22,133 nt of DNA. Origin: Didymodactylos carnosus (taxonomy: Eukaryota; Rotifera; Eurotatoria; Philodinida; Philodinidae). The position numbers and the translations under genes are program-made. Location: assembly GCA_905250885.1 (NCBI GenBank), contig CAJNOQ010002922.1, positions 1 to 22,133 of the forward strand, read 5' to 3'. Each line of letters starts with the position of its first letter. Position 1 is the first letter of the stretch. A model generated the notes under the pieces. It had not been told where the DNA came from, ran no database searches, and saw only the letters and a list, made by a program, of their open reading frames with translations. Below, one piece after another: positions 1 through 10,285 of the stretch.

Positions 1-103
1 TATATCCCGATTCGAATCTTGATTATATCCCGATCAGGATTTGTACCCCAATCGGGATAATCGTATAGCCCGATCGGGATAAATACCCCGTTCGGGATAT
101 AAG
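1..103. repeat. Degenerate 20-bp tandem array with a CCCGATCGGG palindromic core
   Basis: About five head-to-tail units, four of 20 bp and one of 23 bp, each carry a version of CCCGATCGGGAT preceded by TATA or TACC. The core is self-complementary in the best copy and decayed in the others. The array is cut by the left window edge, so its true length is unknown. It ends shortly before the outer end of the large hairpin at 130. It could be a small satellite or the subterminal repeat cluster of a transposon that lies mostly outside the window. Confidence 0.75.
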
Positions 104-129
104 TCATGACTCCGCACTGACGGGTGATG

Positions 130-1042
130 CGTAACATAGAAAATACTGATTTTTTAATTTTATATTTTTTGTAGTTTTGTTATCAACGTTTCTACAGCAC
201 TTTCTCTAAATAAGCATTACATTACATTTTCACTGGCATAGCATTATATAGCTAAATTAAAGGCAATATAAGAAACAAAAATTTAAAAATAATTGTAGCT
301 CTTCTTATTCTTGTTTATTGTTAAAAGTCTGTTAAAATTAGAAAAATTGAAATTTTGAAATACACAATTTTTCGACCTATTTATATGGTCATTGTCAAAC
401 ATTTATCTTGTATAGAACGTTATACTGCAGTAAAAAACAACATGTATTAAACATATACATATTCCTTCTTTCTTTCCTAGTATGTGTTTTGCTAATCTGT
501 CTTTTCAAAAGTAAATAAATGAACAAGATGCAGCAAAGAAAAAATATTTATTCAGTGATACACCGCCCTCTCGATGTTGGCAACAGAATAAAATTGTCAC
601 AAGGATCTTTCTTTTTCTCTTCTCATTTGGTTTGTAAAGAAAAAGTAGAAAGTTAAGTTTATATATTTCAATTTTGTCGTACGTACAAGAAAAGAAAACG
701 AAGGAAGGAATATGTATATGTTTAACCCATTTTATTTTTTACCACAGTATAACGTTCTATACAAGATAAATGTTTGACAATGACCATATAAATAGATCGA
801 AAAATTGTGTATTTCAAAATTTCAATTTTTCTAATTTTAATAGACTTTTAACAATAAACAAGAATAAGAAGAGCTACAATTATTTTTAAATTTTTGTTTC
901 TTATATTGTCTTTAATTTAGCTATATAATGCTATGCCAGTGAAAATGTAATGTAATGCTTATTTAGAGAAGGTGCTGTAGAAATGTTGATAACAAAACTA
1001 CAAAAAATATAAAATTAAAAAATTAGTATTTTCTATGTTACG
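130..1042. mobile_element. Large foldback (hairpin) element with ~343-bp arms
   Basis: The left arm (about 130-472) is the reverse complement of the right arm (about 700-1042). Only scattered mismatches are seen by eye, the clearest being a short dissimilar patch near 428-445 / 727-742. The spacer (about 473-699, roughly 227 bp) is unique and contains the short GC-richer stretch CACCGCCCTCTCGATGTTGG, of a kind often met in animal dispersed repeats. There is no open reading frame, so the element would be non-autonomous. No convincing target-site duplication is seen. Weak similarity continues for some 25 bp outside both arms, so the real ends may lie further out. Confidence 0.85.
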
Positions 1043-1267
1043 TACCTCCAATGTCCATAGGTGTGGAACTCCATTTCTATGATTGGTACATAAAGGCAAC
1101 TTGACAGGAAATTGTTTTTTTCTGTTCAGTTACGGACAGAATCGTTATAGCAATAGTAATTGACCGCAGCATCTAAAAACCCTTTTATGGCCAAATCTGT
1201 GGGAAAAGTTTGAAACTCTTTAATTCAGAAGTTAAATATCTCGGTCAAGACTCCCCAGATCGAACAA

Positions 1268-1436
1268 TACGGTACGTAAACGACCGTATTCGACTAAATT
1301 ACGGCGATTTTCAGCCTGGAAACGGTGACCGTATATGGTGCACAGTATTACGGTTTAATTACGCTATAATACGGTGCCGTATACGATGTTCGTTTACGGT
1401 GCTACGTAAATGCACCGTATTCAACCGCCGTATACG
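1268..1436. repeat. CCGTA/TACGG cluster, left block
   Basis: About ten copies of TACGG or its complement CCGTA occur within roughly 170 bp, several in the larger palindromic form CCGTATACG. Copies lie in both orientations with irregular spacing. The block is rich in CpG and poor in TAA stops, which is why an 80-codon open frame crosses it; that frame is a by-product of the repeat and not a gene. It has a partner block at 2000-2220. Confidence 0.75.
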
Positions 1437-1459
1437 CGATGTAACTAGGTGAAACTCAT

Positions 1460-1633
1460 CTTATAAGACCTCACAAGATCTGCCATTTTCTTATGAAATC
1501 TTGTAACAAGATCTTACTGTATTATCTTACAAGATCTTGTCATTGAGAGATGTGACTTACATTTATCTCTTATCGCAAGATCATACGATTTCTTGTTATA
1601 AGATTTTAGATGATCTTGCAAGAATCGATGATT
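1460..1633. repeat. AAGATCTT palindrome cluster
   Basis: There are repeated, partly decayed copies of CAAGATCTTG and ATCTTGTAAGATCT in both orientations. The best are near 1507-1515 and 1547-1560. A shorter set with the same motif (AATCTTGTAAGATCTG) recurs at about 1891-1925. Both sets lie inside the interval bounded by the two CCGTA clusters and may be part of the same element. A perfect 19-base hairpin (1780-1798, AAACATCCTAAGGATGTTT) lies between them. Confidence 0.7.
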
Positions 1634-1999
1634 CATTCTTACCACATAAATTTTGCTATGATGTTGAGTATATTATTATATAACATAGTTCTTACGATAA
1701 AACTTAAAATTTTTTTCGTTCTTCAACTTCAGACATTCGCTGAGCGCAAATAAAGTGCATGGCTATAAGGAACGTGGTTAAACATCCTAAGGATGTTTGT
1801 GTCCCACCTATGCCAGAAAATATTATGAATAGAGAAAGATACTTTTTTAAGAGGGTCTAAAGGAAATTTATAGAACACGATCAGGCATATAATCTTGTAA
1901 GATCTGATGAATTCTCACATGATCTGACAATAAAACTAATATTAATTAGACGAAAGCAAAGGTATCGTCCGACTAATTCCAGACCGTGAAGCGTCTATA

Positions 2000-2220
2000 T
2001 ACGGTAGAAATACGGTATGCTTACGATCATTTACAGAGCTTATATGGCTGTATACGATGATTTTATTTAAGCCGTAAACACGCCGTATACGATACATCGT
2101 AAATACGGTCGTAAAACACCGGTCTGGTTTACGGTAAAATACGGTGCGCAAACGGCCCGTATTTAACCGTTTACGGCCATAAAGACGGCGTATTCGCATC
2201 GTGTACAACCCGTATACGAT
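2000..2220. repeat. CCGTA/TACGG cluster, right block
   Basis: Around ten further copies of TACGG/CCGTA lie in both orientations, including CCGTATACGAT, mirroring the block at 1268-1436. An open frame on the minus strand across it has repeated Arg-Ile-Arg-Arg type residues produced by the repeat and is not considered coding. The two clusters bracket about 560 bp that carries the AAGATCTT palindromes. This arrangement resembles the subterminal motif clusters of non-autonomous DNA transposons, although no clear terminal inverted repeat or target duplication was found. Confidence 0.75.
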
Positions 2221-3725
2221 AACCATAAAAAACCGCCAGGGATCATGGAAAAAAATTTCTATTTTTACCAACTGATAGATTATGAAGGCTATTAGGTTCG
2301 AACAATATCCAGTTTTTGATACGATGCTTCGTTATTTTTCTATATCAATTTTATCAATGTCCACGAGCGTGGACAGGCGCAAGTAAAGGGTTAATTTTCT
2401 TACCAATTACAAGAAGTTTCAAAAGGATACTAACGCATAAGCCAAACTAAAACTTCGATCAAAGAAGTTATCCAGAAACAAAAGAAAAAACACATGTAAA
2501 TGAGTTATACCAGAATTCTAATAGAATCTGTTCAAAATCAGTGCAGTCTATTCATGCACGGTAGAAAAACAAGTTCCATACAGCACTTGGTTTTTTACAG
2601 TTTAGATTGGTATAGAATATTGACAGATTCTGCACAGGTCACTTGCAAAGTTTGAACAGTTACGTTTACAAATATTCTTCTCTACATATTTAGCAAATCG
2701 TTGACCGCAATATGTTATAAATCTCGAAAATGTATGAAGAATCTGCCGATATTATGTAACAATTTGCAACAACTCTATGCAGGTTTTGCACAAATTTGCA
2801 AATTACAAAATCTCCACATACATTTTACTAAAATAGTTCAGTAAGAACGCCAAATCAAGTGATACTAACCTTCAATTACAGACACACACAATCTGAGTCA
2901 TTACAATCGCCCACTAAATCATATTTGGAGGTTTTTATCCAACAGATGAAAATAGTAGACTATAGCACAAATCTCGCACAGATTGATGACTGATCAGCTG
3001 GTAATATAAGGTAAGAGTTCACGATATATAATATGTTGATTCGTGTGACTGTTGTAAGCCACAAGTCATATATATATCGATATTTGTAATATTATCAGTA
3101 TAATTGTTATACTATGTTGTACTGTAGAGGCAGTCTACATTACCTTTCTCTCTTGAGCACTCGTGACAAATCACAGGCGACATCTTATAAAGATGTTTAC
3201 GAGATATTAGAGACTAAAAGACGTGTTTTCATTGGTGAGACAACTCAACGACACCTATTCAGTTTGCTTTGCTGCCGATGATTTAATTAATTTTTTAAGA
3301 AATTGAGTAATAATATAAAGAGTTTTTTCTAAAGTACAAAATCCCTCCTTGCTCTAAAATGCAAAATGAATTAGCTAGGAAAATATTTTATACAAAAGAA
3401 ATCGGACTAGTCAGACTTCGCTGTCTGTTTAACTGTAAATTTGTCCTTTTCGGTATGAAGTCTCTTTCCCTCTAACTGGATACGATTAGAATAGGAGAGA
3501 TAGTTTGATTGATATTGACAAAAATCTGATCGAGTGCTCGTCGCATATGCGCAACTACTGATCTAACGCTCAACAAAAAAAAGTGCTTCCTTTCGTGATT
3601 CTTAGACGTTTCTTTTCGACAGTTTTTTCTTGCCTTAAATACATTGCAAAAGAATTGTAATCAGTAATCATCCATTCAAAATAAAATTGAGCTTGTAGTC
3701 GTCTAAATGCACCTAGACCCAGGGG
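2221..3725. other. Non-coding AT-rich stretch, no gene seen
   Basis: No frame shows coding character. Two short perfect hairpins stand out: TGTCCACGAGCGTGGACA at 2358-2375 (8-bp stem, 2-base loop) and ACATCTTATAAAGATGT near 3180-3196. Around 2500-2830 short related strings such as AGAATCTG, GATTCTGCACA and TTTGCACAAATTTGCAAA recur and may be the remains of an old repeat. Confidence 0.6.
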
Positions 3726-3859
3726 GGTGTTTCATAAAAATTCTTAAGTGCTCGACTTAACTAAGTCTAGGCTTAAGTCAGACTTAAGTGTATAAAATTA
3801 ACCGTGAGTGTACAAAATGAAGACTTAAGTCGAGCACTTAAGAATTTTTATGAAACACC
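3726..3859. mobile_element. Small foldback element (35-bp perfect terminal inverted repeats)
   Basis: The 35 bases at 3726-3760, starting GGTGTTTCATAAAAATTC, are the exact reverse complement of 3825-3859. The 64-bp middle holds further copies of the palindrome GACTTAAGTC and CTTAAGTG, so the whole unit can fold on itself. No coding capacity. Miniature elements with a GGTGTTTCATAAA end and CTTAAGTC repeats are, to my recollection, common in invertebrate genomes, but I could not check a library. Target duplication not evident; the left end abuts a run of G. Confidence 0.85.
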
Positions 3860-4873
3860 TTTCTGTTTTTTATCTTGTGATTGTGTATGAACTTGATGCA
3901 TGTTGATACAGTCATTGCAAAACCGTGTTGTTGAATCTATTGACACTTTGAATTTAAGAGCGATTGCACATCTACCAAGAACAACATTATTAAAATCAAT
4001 TCATTCCTAATATTGATTGACAGTAGTAAACTGCTTGCGCTTTAGCTGGATCATCGAATGACATTGTATCACCACATTGTTTGTGTATTTTGGCGCTCTC
4101 GATTTAAGTTTTCGTTTGAACACTTGAATCGGAGTGGATAATCAGTATTGGCTCTTCTCAATGAGTTCGATTGTCGTTTAAAGTACCACGGGCACTTTTT
4201 TTCCGTGTAGTATGAATTATATTTGTAGATTTGGCTTCAGCTTTAAGACGAATTTGTCGAACTTTTATCTTGTTTAAATAATTCTGCTTGTACGGGTGTT
4301 ATGCGTGTAGCATTATTAGTATTAATCAATAATTGTAACGGTAGTTCTGTTGGACTGTTATACCATCATCATCATTTTCAATTCTATCTTGCTGCCGAGA
4401 TTGGCGAAACATCAGGGATATTCATATTAAAAATATGTTTAATAGTCAATTTTACACAGACTAATAAGTCATCTTTCTTTCTTTCTTTTAAACGGAAGTT
4501 CCTTAGAATAATTGAGTGGGATTTCTTTCTCAGCGGGAGAAACGGAGTATAATTTCAAAATGAACACCCACTGTGCTGTTGTTTAAGCCATCAATCATTT
4601 AAAAAATTACTGTACGGCGAGAGAATTGTAGTATAGAAAAAGAAGTACTTTTTTTCAATTTTTAATTTATGTTGCGCAGATAATATGTACTGAGACTGAG
4701 TTTTTTAACTTTTTTAAGTGATAAGAGATACTACCATCAGCTTCCAACTCGTTTTTGATATTTCAAAACTTCTACTTAACAGACTAATGCAATATTTAAT
4801 TGATTATCCACTATTATCTACTTGTTTCTATTAAGATTGATCTGTATATTGTACCTCCTACACGTATAACAAT
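3860..4873. other. Non-coding stretch upstream of the Shc-like gene
   Basis: This would hold the promoter and 5' untranslated region of the downstream gene, but no core promoter element can be assigned with confidence. An 83-codon open frame at 4301-4552 looks accidental (hydrophobic, low complexity, no recognisable domain). A (CTTT)n tract lies near 4473-4488. The frame of the downstream start codon is closed by TGA at 4838-4840, so the coding region does not simply run further upstream without splicing. Confidence 0.5.
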
Positions 4874-7417
4874 ATGGAGGATCCAAATGATAAACTAGGC
4901 ACAGGAGAAACTCGTTGGCTACACGAGGATTCAGAGCTGGTGTCTGGCCGTGGTGCGGAATATGATGTTCAGGTTTGAAACAAGAAAACAAATATATCAG
5001 ATTTAATGAGTATAATGTGTTCTCTATTACAGTATATTGGCTCAGTAGAAATTTTATGTTCGATGAAAACGTTGGATTTCGACAATCGTACACGTGTCGC
5101 AAGGTAATAAAAATGTTAATTTCTAACTTGGTATCGAAAAAAAAAATACTTTTTTTCTATTTTAGAGAATCTATTCGTATTGTATGTTCAGCTACTGGAG
5201 TGCAATTGAAAGATAGACGAAAAGTAGGACGATATTTCGTTTTTCTCAATACACACTAACATTTTTATCTTTTAGTCTGAACCATTTATATTATCGGTAA
5301 TTGCACCAAAACCAAATATTACGCATAGTGGAACGCCTGTTTTACTTACCATTGATACAGAGGCATTAAGTCTAAAACGACTGCCAGATTCGCAAGTAAG
5401 ATGGAATCGCAATAAAAATGAGAAAATACAGTTTCGAGTTTTGTATGAATCTGTTTTGTATATAGGTTAACTGTTGTTTTCTTCCCAATTATTTCAGATA
5501 CTTTGCTCGCATAAAATGGAAGGCATATCATTTGCTAGTGCTGGCGAACATGTAAGTTAGAAACATAAACAAATGTACTCCTTATTTTATTTTATTTATC
5601 ATTATTTTTATTAGGAAACAAAAGATTATATCGCTTATGTAGCAAAAGATAATACAAATAAACGTGCATGTCATGTATTATCGTGCAATGAAAATCAATC
5701 ATTGGATGTTATAACAACGATTGGTCAAGCATTTGAATTACGCTATCATGAATATATGCAAGCTCAAAAGATTGATAGAGGGTATGCATTTATTTGTTTG
5801 ACGAAATATGAATTGAGTTATATACTAGTATCCATTAGGAATCTCTTACTGTTCGTGAACATATTGAATTAAATTATGGATATTCGTTTTTATGTCGTAG
5901 TCATTTGTATCTCATTTGTTTAGATTATCAAAATCGTTAGAAAAAAATGTAGACGAAAATTTAGAAGATAGATCGAATCAAGTATGTAAACAATAAGTAA
6001 TAGTTCTACTACACTAAGCGTTAAAATAACAGTAAGTTACAGTGATTTACCTAGATTTCATAGATTTCGGAGAGATAGATAAATGTTTTGAGGGAGCTAC
6101 TATCTGAAATGCTATTTTTTGCCAAATTAAATGTTGATTTTCGACATGACAAACTGAAAAAACAATGGAACACCGCTAGTTCGCTGGATAAATCACTGGT
6201 AAGCCATCTGGTTATTTAAGTCGCCTCTAGTGATTATTTACGTATCTCAATTCCCTACGGTGTTCAAGAAAAATATGAAATTTTCTTTTTATTATAAATT
6301 TAGAAGTTGGACGACAATCAAAATCGTTCAAAATTTTCCAATAGCCATACAGGTAAAATGTTCACATTTTATTTTCAACCATAAAGGCATTTTATACTAC
6401 ATTAGTTTTTTCGGAAACGGTGATTAAGAGTAGGCAGATATGGACGCATACACGGAGTTCTGAATACGAGTGCTGAGGGTAGAGTAGGAGTATGAGTGTT
6501 TTCCGAAAAGTACTACGAGTACCGAGTACGAGTACTAGAAATTTTGTACTTGAGTACGAGTATATACTCGTCCATATCTATAATTAAGAGTTACTCTAAT
6601 GCTTTACGCATGATATAATTCTGTAACTGATGTGTTCACAATTTCACCGTTATGATTTGTTAAAAAATTGCATTTGATTTAATTATGTTTTATTCATCTT
6701 AGAAAAGAATATTTACATACTTTTACGTAGTACAAACAGAAAAAAACCTCTTACGAGTAACCGCTCTTTCTTTAGTCGATTAACTCAGATATTTTATTAT
6801 AGAGACAGGCCTTTATTGATATCCTACACTTTTGTACTTATGGGCGTGAATGAACATATTTCAAATTATCTATTCGATAGTTATATATAAAAATTTTTTA
6901 TTTTTTTGGTTTAGATGATTGGCGACAAACGAACAGTCTTGACCAAGTTTATAAGGAACCTTGGTGTCATGGACGAATAAGTCGAGATGAAGTGTGTAAC
7001 TAACGTTAATAGAATATGCCTATTGCTATTTAATAGTGAAAAGTTTAATTAACAAAATAAAATGAAATTTGTTCTATTTTTTTCTTTTCTTCTAGGCTGA
7101 AATTTTGTTACCGAATAGCGGAGATTTTTTGGTACGTGAGAGTGTGAAAATACCTGGCCAATTTATATTATCCGGACGTTCCAAAGATACATTTAAACAT
7201 TTATTACTCGTCGATCCACAAGGAGTTGTATGTAGAGAGAATAAAATTGATCGTCTTCTTCTCTCTAAAATGTACACTCTATTTATTCTAGATACGAACA
7301 AAAGATTCAGAATTCGATAGTATTAGTCATTTAATAGAATATCATAAAAAAGGCAATATACCGATAGTTAGTGCTGATATTGAACTATTACTATTGAATG
7401 CAATATATCAAAAATAG
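4874..7417 (+). CDS. SHC-like: Shc-type adaptor protein (PTB + SH2), complete, 11 exons, 336 aa
   Basis: Exons: 4874-4972, 5033-5103, 5166-5223, 5276-5395, 5498-5551, 5615-5781, 5924-5981, 6304-6352, 6915-6991, 7096-7227, 7292-7417. All introns are GT-AG (52-142 bp, except 322 and 562 bp), and the exons sum to 1011 nt in one open frame. Shc proteins are cytoplasmic adaptors that bind phosphotyrosine on activated receptors and recruit Grb2/Ras signalling. Residues about 14-187 form the PTB domain: WLHEDSEL, YIGSVEIL, SLDVITTIGQAFELRY, and KRACHVL with Arg151 at the place of the phosphotyrosine-contacting Arg of Shc1. Residues 242-333 form the SH2 domain: PWCHGRIS, GDFLVRES with the phosphate-binding Arg265, HLLLVDPQGV. 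The order and sequence match Shc1 closely. The linker (about 190-241) is only some 50 residues and has no YYN or YVNV tyrosine motif. The start is the first ATG after an in-frame stop; an upstream exon giving a longer isoform cannot be excluded. No canonical AATAAA lies close after the stop. Confidence 0.93.
6431..6582. mobile_element. Miniature hAT-like element in intron 8 of the Shc-like gene
   Basis: The 152-bp unit is flanked by an 8-bp direct repeat ATTAAGAG (6423-6430 and 6583-6590), the target-site duplication length typical of hAT transposons. Its ends share an 11-bp inverted repeat AGATATGGACG / CGTCCATATCT (6436-6446, 6569-6579). Read inward from the right end, it begins TATAGATATGGACGAGTA, followed by ACTCG/GAGTAC strings, a style seen at hAT termini. 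The interior is built of TACGAGTAC-type repeats and has no reading frame. It lies wholly within the 562-bp intron 6353-6914 and does not disturb the splice sites. Confidence 0.72.
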
Positions 7418-9960
7418 ATTTTTGAATTCTAAAATTCTATCTGCACTGTACTTTACTATCTCATTTGTTGCTTTTACTTTTACGACCTTTTTCTTTTTTA
7501 ATGAATGTTCAAATTTTCAGATCAAAAACAAAATTTTATAGTTTGTTTTCATGTATAATATATTACACTTTCATTTCTTATTGTATCCAGAATTTCTCAC
7601 ACCCATATTTTGGACAATCGCTTAATAACTATTAGAATTGAACCTTGCAGAAAAATTGTGAACGCATGAATTTTTTGTAATTGAATAGTGACCTTTTTGC
7701 CACTTTTGCAACTATAAGTATATGACGTTACGATTTCTTCTTCTCAGGATTCTATTTCATTTTATATTCTTTTTTTTTATACAGAGACTCATAATCGAAA
7801 TTAGTTTTAATGATTTTGTTCAGACTTTTCTTTCTTTTTTTTTTATTTAAGAAAATACTTATGCGTAGCAACTATCTAGGACCACTAAAACATCCGTTCT
7901 TTTTCCATTTGAAATGTGTGTTAACTGAACAGTTTTTATTCCGAATATATTTATGCATACTTGTGACTCAGTAAACCTTTTTTTTTATGATTTAAATCGT
8001 TTTGTGTTTATTTTTTAAACACATATTGTCATTAATACTTGAACCTGTTGTTGTTTTCTTCGTGAAATAATCAAAATAATCTTTTTGTTATTATTTTTTT
8101 GTCATTGTAAATTAGTTTCTATTATTTATCTGTAGAACTTCTTTTGTGTTTATTCTGCTTATATTTGCTTACTCGATCAATTTTTTCTTGTTAGCTATTT
8201 TTATAAATAACTTTTTTTCATATATAAGAATAAAATAGTACGCATTAGTTTTGTCTCTTAAATGATTCATATTTATTATCGTAAAAGAATACTTCTTATA
8301 TTTAACTTTTTCAGTTATTTTGATCTTGTCATGTAATTTCACTCCACACTGATAAATTGATTATATTTTAACCTTCTATACAATAGTAACACATCTAAAA
8401 TTGAATTTGGTTAGGTATGTCTAAAGAATAAGAAAACACAAGAAGTGTGTTCCTCAAAAGAAAAATATGTTTACTAAGTGTTTTCATCTTGTTAATCATG
8501 TCATATTTTAGTTAAGATAAATTTCATTAGACGGTCCTATCTCACTTTCACATCTAGAAGTGAACGATTTGATTTCTATAAGAAGTATAAAGTTGAAATA
8601 AAATAAATAATATGTGTTGAGATTACAACAGGTAACACTTCTAATCATTGAAGTTGACAAGTTTTTATTGTTTTCTAACTTTTCGTTATTCAATTCATTT
8701 ACATCGTGTTGGTATTATTAGATGATTTTTATTTGATTTTATGTTTGTTATAAACTTCAATGTCTATTTTTTCTAGTTCAGCTACTTAGATTGACTAAAC
8801 ATCTAGAACAAAAATTTATTTTTCAAAATTATCTTTTTCTTCATAACTCATCTCACTATAAGGACTACTCCTTTAGATTAGAAACCTATATTGATAACTA
8901 TAGTATTAATCCCGATCAAAACTTTCAGGAAAAGTTGATTATGTAAAGTATGATGATGAAAGTTTTTATGGCCGCTCCTATTTATCTTTGCTTGCGCGAT
9001 GTTGCCACGACCCAGAGTTAATAGGACGTTTTTTACATGTACAAGAATTTTGCATTCTAGACAGATGAGGGAAAACCCATATTAGTTTTGTTTTATAGAA
9101 AGTCTTATGCTTAAGAGTTGACAGAGTCTGATTTTTCATTTTTTGACTTTTTATTTCATCATTGTGTAGTTAGCATAAGTCCGAAATCGCAAAAATTGTA
9201 GAAAATATCCTCATTTCTTTCAGATCGAATCGTAATCAAAAGTCGGACTCTAACACCTTTTATTCATTTTTATCTAATGTATCATTACTGAGAAATTCTG
9301 CATATGGTGAAAATTTCAAGCAGAAAAGTAACTTTAGAGAAAAGATGAAGTCGGTGAACTGGTGTAGGGACAATTTAAGATACATTTTTCAGGATTGTTG
9401 AAAAAAATATTCGTAATTCCACAGAAACTTTTGATACGGTAAAAATAATATAGTTTAACACTAGCCACTATACAGTTGTCTGAACGCTCATCTCAACATT
9501 GATTTAAATTTTGTGATAGTCCAAAAACAATTTTTAAAAGCTTTATTGATTTCGTTCTTGTTTTAACTTTTCGACTTTTTTATTTTAGACTCGACTGCTA
9601 AACAGAACGATATTTCTCTCTTTCAACTACTTTTGGCATCTTACACAACCATTCTTGACTTGAAACTAGTTAAAATTCATAATGGACAATAATTATGATC
9701 GACACATACCAATTACAGATGGTAAAAGGCACTAATGGTATATACTATAATCATTATACACATTTCAACAAAAGAAGATTATATTAAAGGTAATTAGTGG
9801 GGTTAGATTAAACTGAAAATTTGGTTTGAAACTTCATTTCTATTTCGTGTTCGAATATAAGATTTATTTGTTTTAAGATTAGAAGAAAAAATTGTTTAGG
9901 GATTAAATATATTCCTGTTGTAGAAGTGTTACCAACTTATGCGTACGTAATAAAGTAAAA
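7418..9960. other. Gene-free AT-rich stretch, includes 3' region of the Shc-like gene
   Basis: Stops are dense in all frames. The longest open frame, 61 codons on the minus strand at 8508-8693, has no coding features. T-rich runs are common. The first AATAAA-like signal noticed is near 8229, so the 3' end of the upstream transcript cannot be placed. A weak inverted similarity is seen between about 9112-9140 and 9230-9262. Confidence 0.5.
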
Positions 9961-10285
9961 GGGACGTTTATATAGATCATAAAACTGCCACAAAATGCAT
10001 ACTTTAGATTTATTCGAAATCCACAATATTTATTTTGATAATTTTCGAGTTGTCGATGACTACTGTCTTTTTCGTTCTAGTCACATTTATAAATAATTCT
10101 TTTTTCTATATATATATATATATATATATATACAATAGTCAAATTTTCTTGTCATATGTGTTTCTGATGATGATGACAGTAGTCATTGAAAGCTCGAAAA
10201 TTATCAAAATCAAAATAAATATTATGGATTTCGAATAAATCTGAAGTATACATTTCGTAACACTTTTATATTCTATATAAAAGGG
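9961..10285. mobile_element. Foldback element with ~107-bp arms around a TA microsatellite
   Basis: The left arm 9961-10067 is a diverged reverse complement of 10175-10285. Stretches such as ATTTATTCGAAATCC and ATAATTTTCGAG are paired exactly with their complements, with substitutions and a small insertion (AAATC) in the right arm. The spacer of about 107 bp contains (TA)13. An open frame of 67 codons through it is only repeat translation. Target duplication not identified. The divergence of the arms suggests an older insertion than the hairpin at 15900-16364. Confidence 0.75.
10107..10132. repeat. (TA)13 microsatellite
   Basis: There are thirteen uninterrupted TA dinucleotides in the loop of the foldback element. 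AT dinucleotide tracts of this sort extrude readily and are a frequent target for insertion. Confidence 0.95.

Noticed and set aside
1210..1452. 80-codon open frame on the + strand
   Set aside because: It is a translation of the CCGTA/TACGG cluster, which lacks stop triplets; no domain and no gene context.
1942..2271. 109-codon open frame on the - strand
   Set aside because: Same repeat effect in the right-hand cluster; repeated Arg/Ile residues come from the motif.
2290..2305. GGTTCGAAC string as a tRNA T-loop
   Set aside because: The paired T stem and the rest of a cloverleaf are absent around it.
4301..4552. 83-codon open frame upstream of the Shc-like gene
   Set aside because: No recognisable domain, hydrophobic low-complexity peptide, and not in phase with a clear splice site leading into the Shc exons.
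4818..5102. 94-codon minus-strand frame over the first Shc exons
   Set aside because: Shadow of the real + strand exons, whose protein matches the Shc PTB domain.
7092..7301. 69-codon minus-strand frame
   Set aside because: Shadow of the exon encoding the SH2 core with FLVRES on the + strand.
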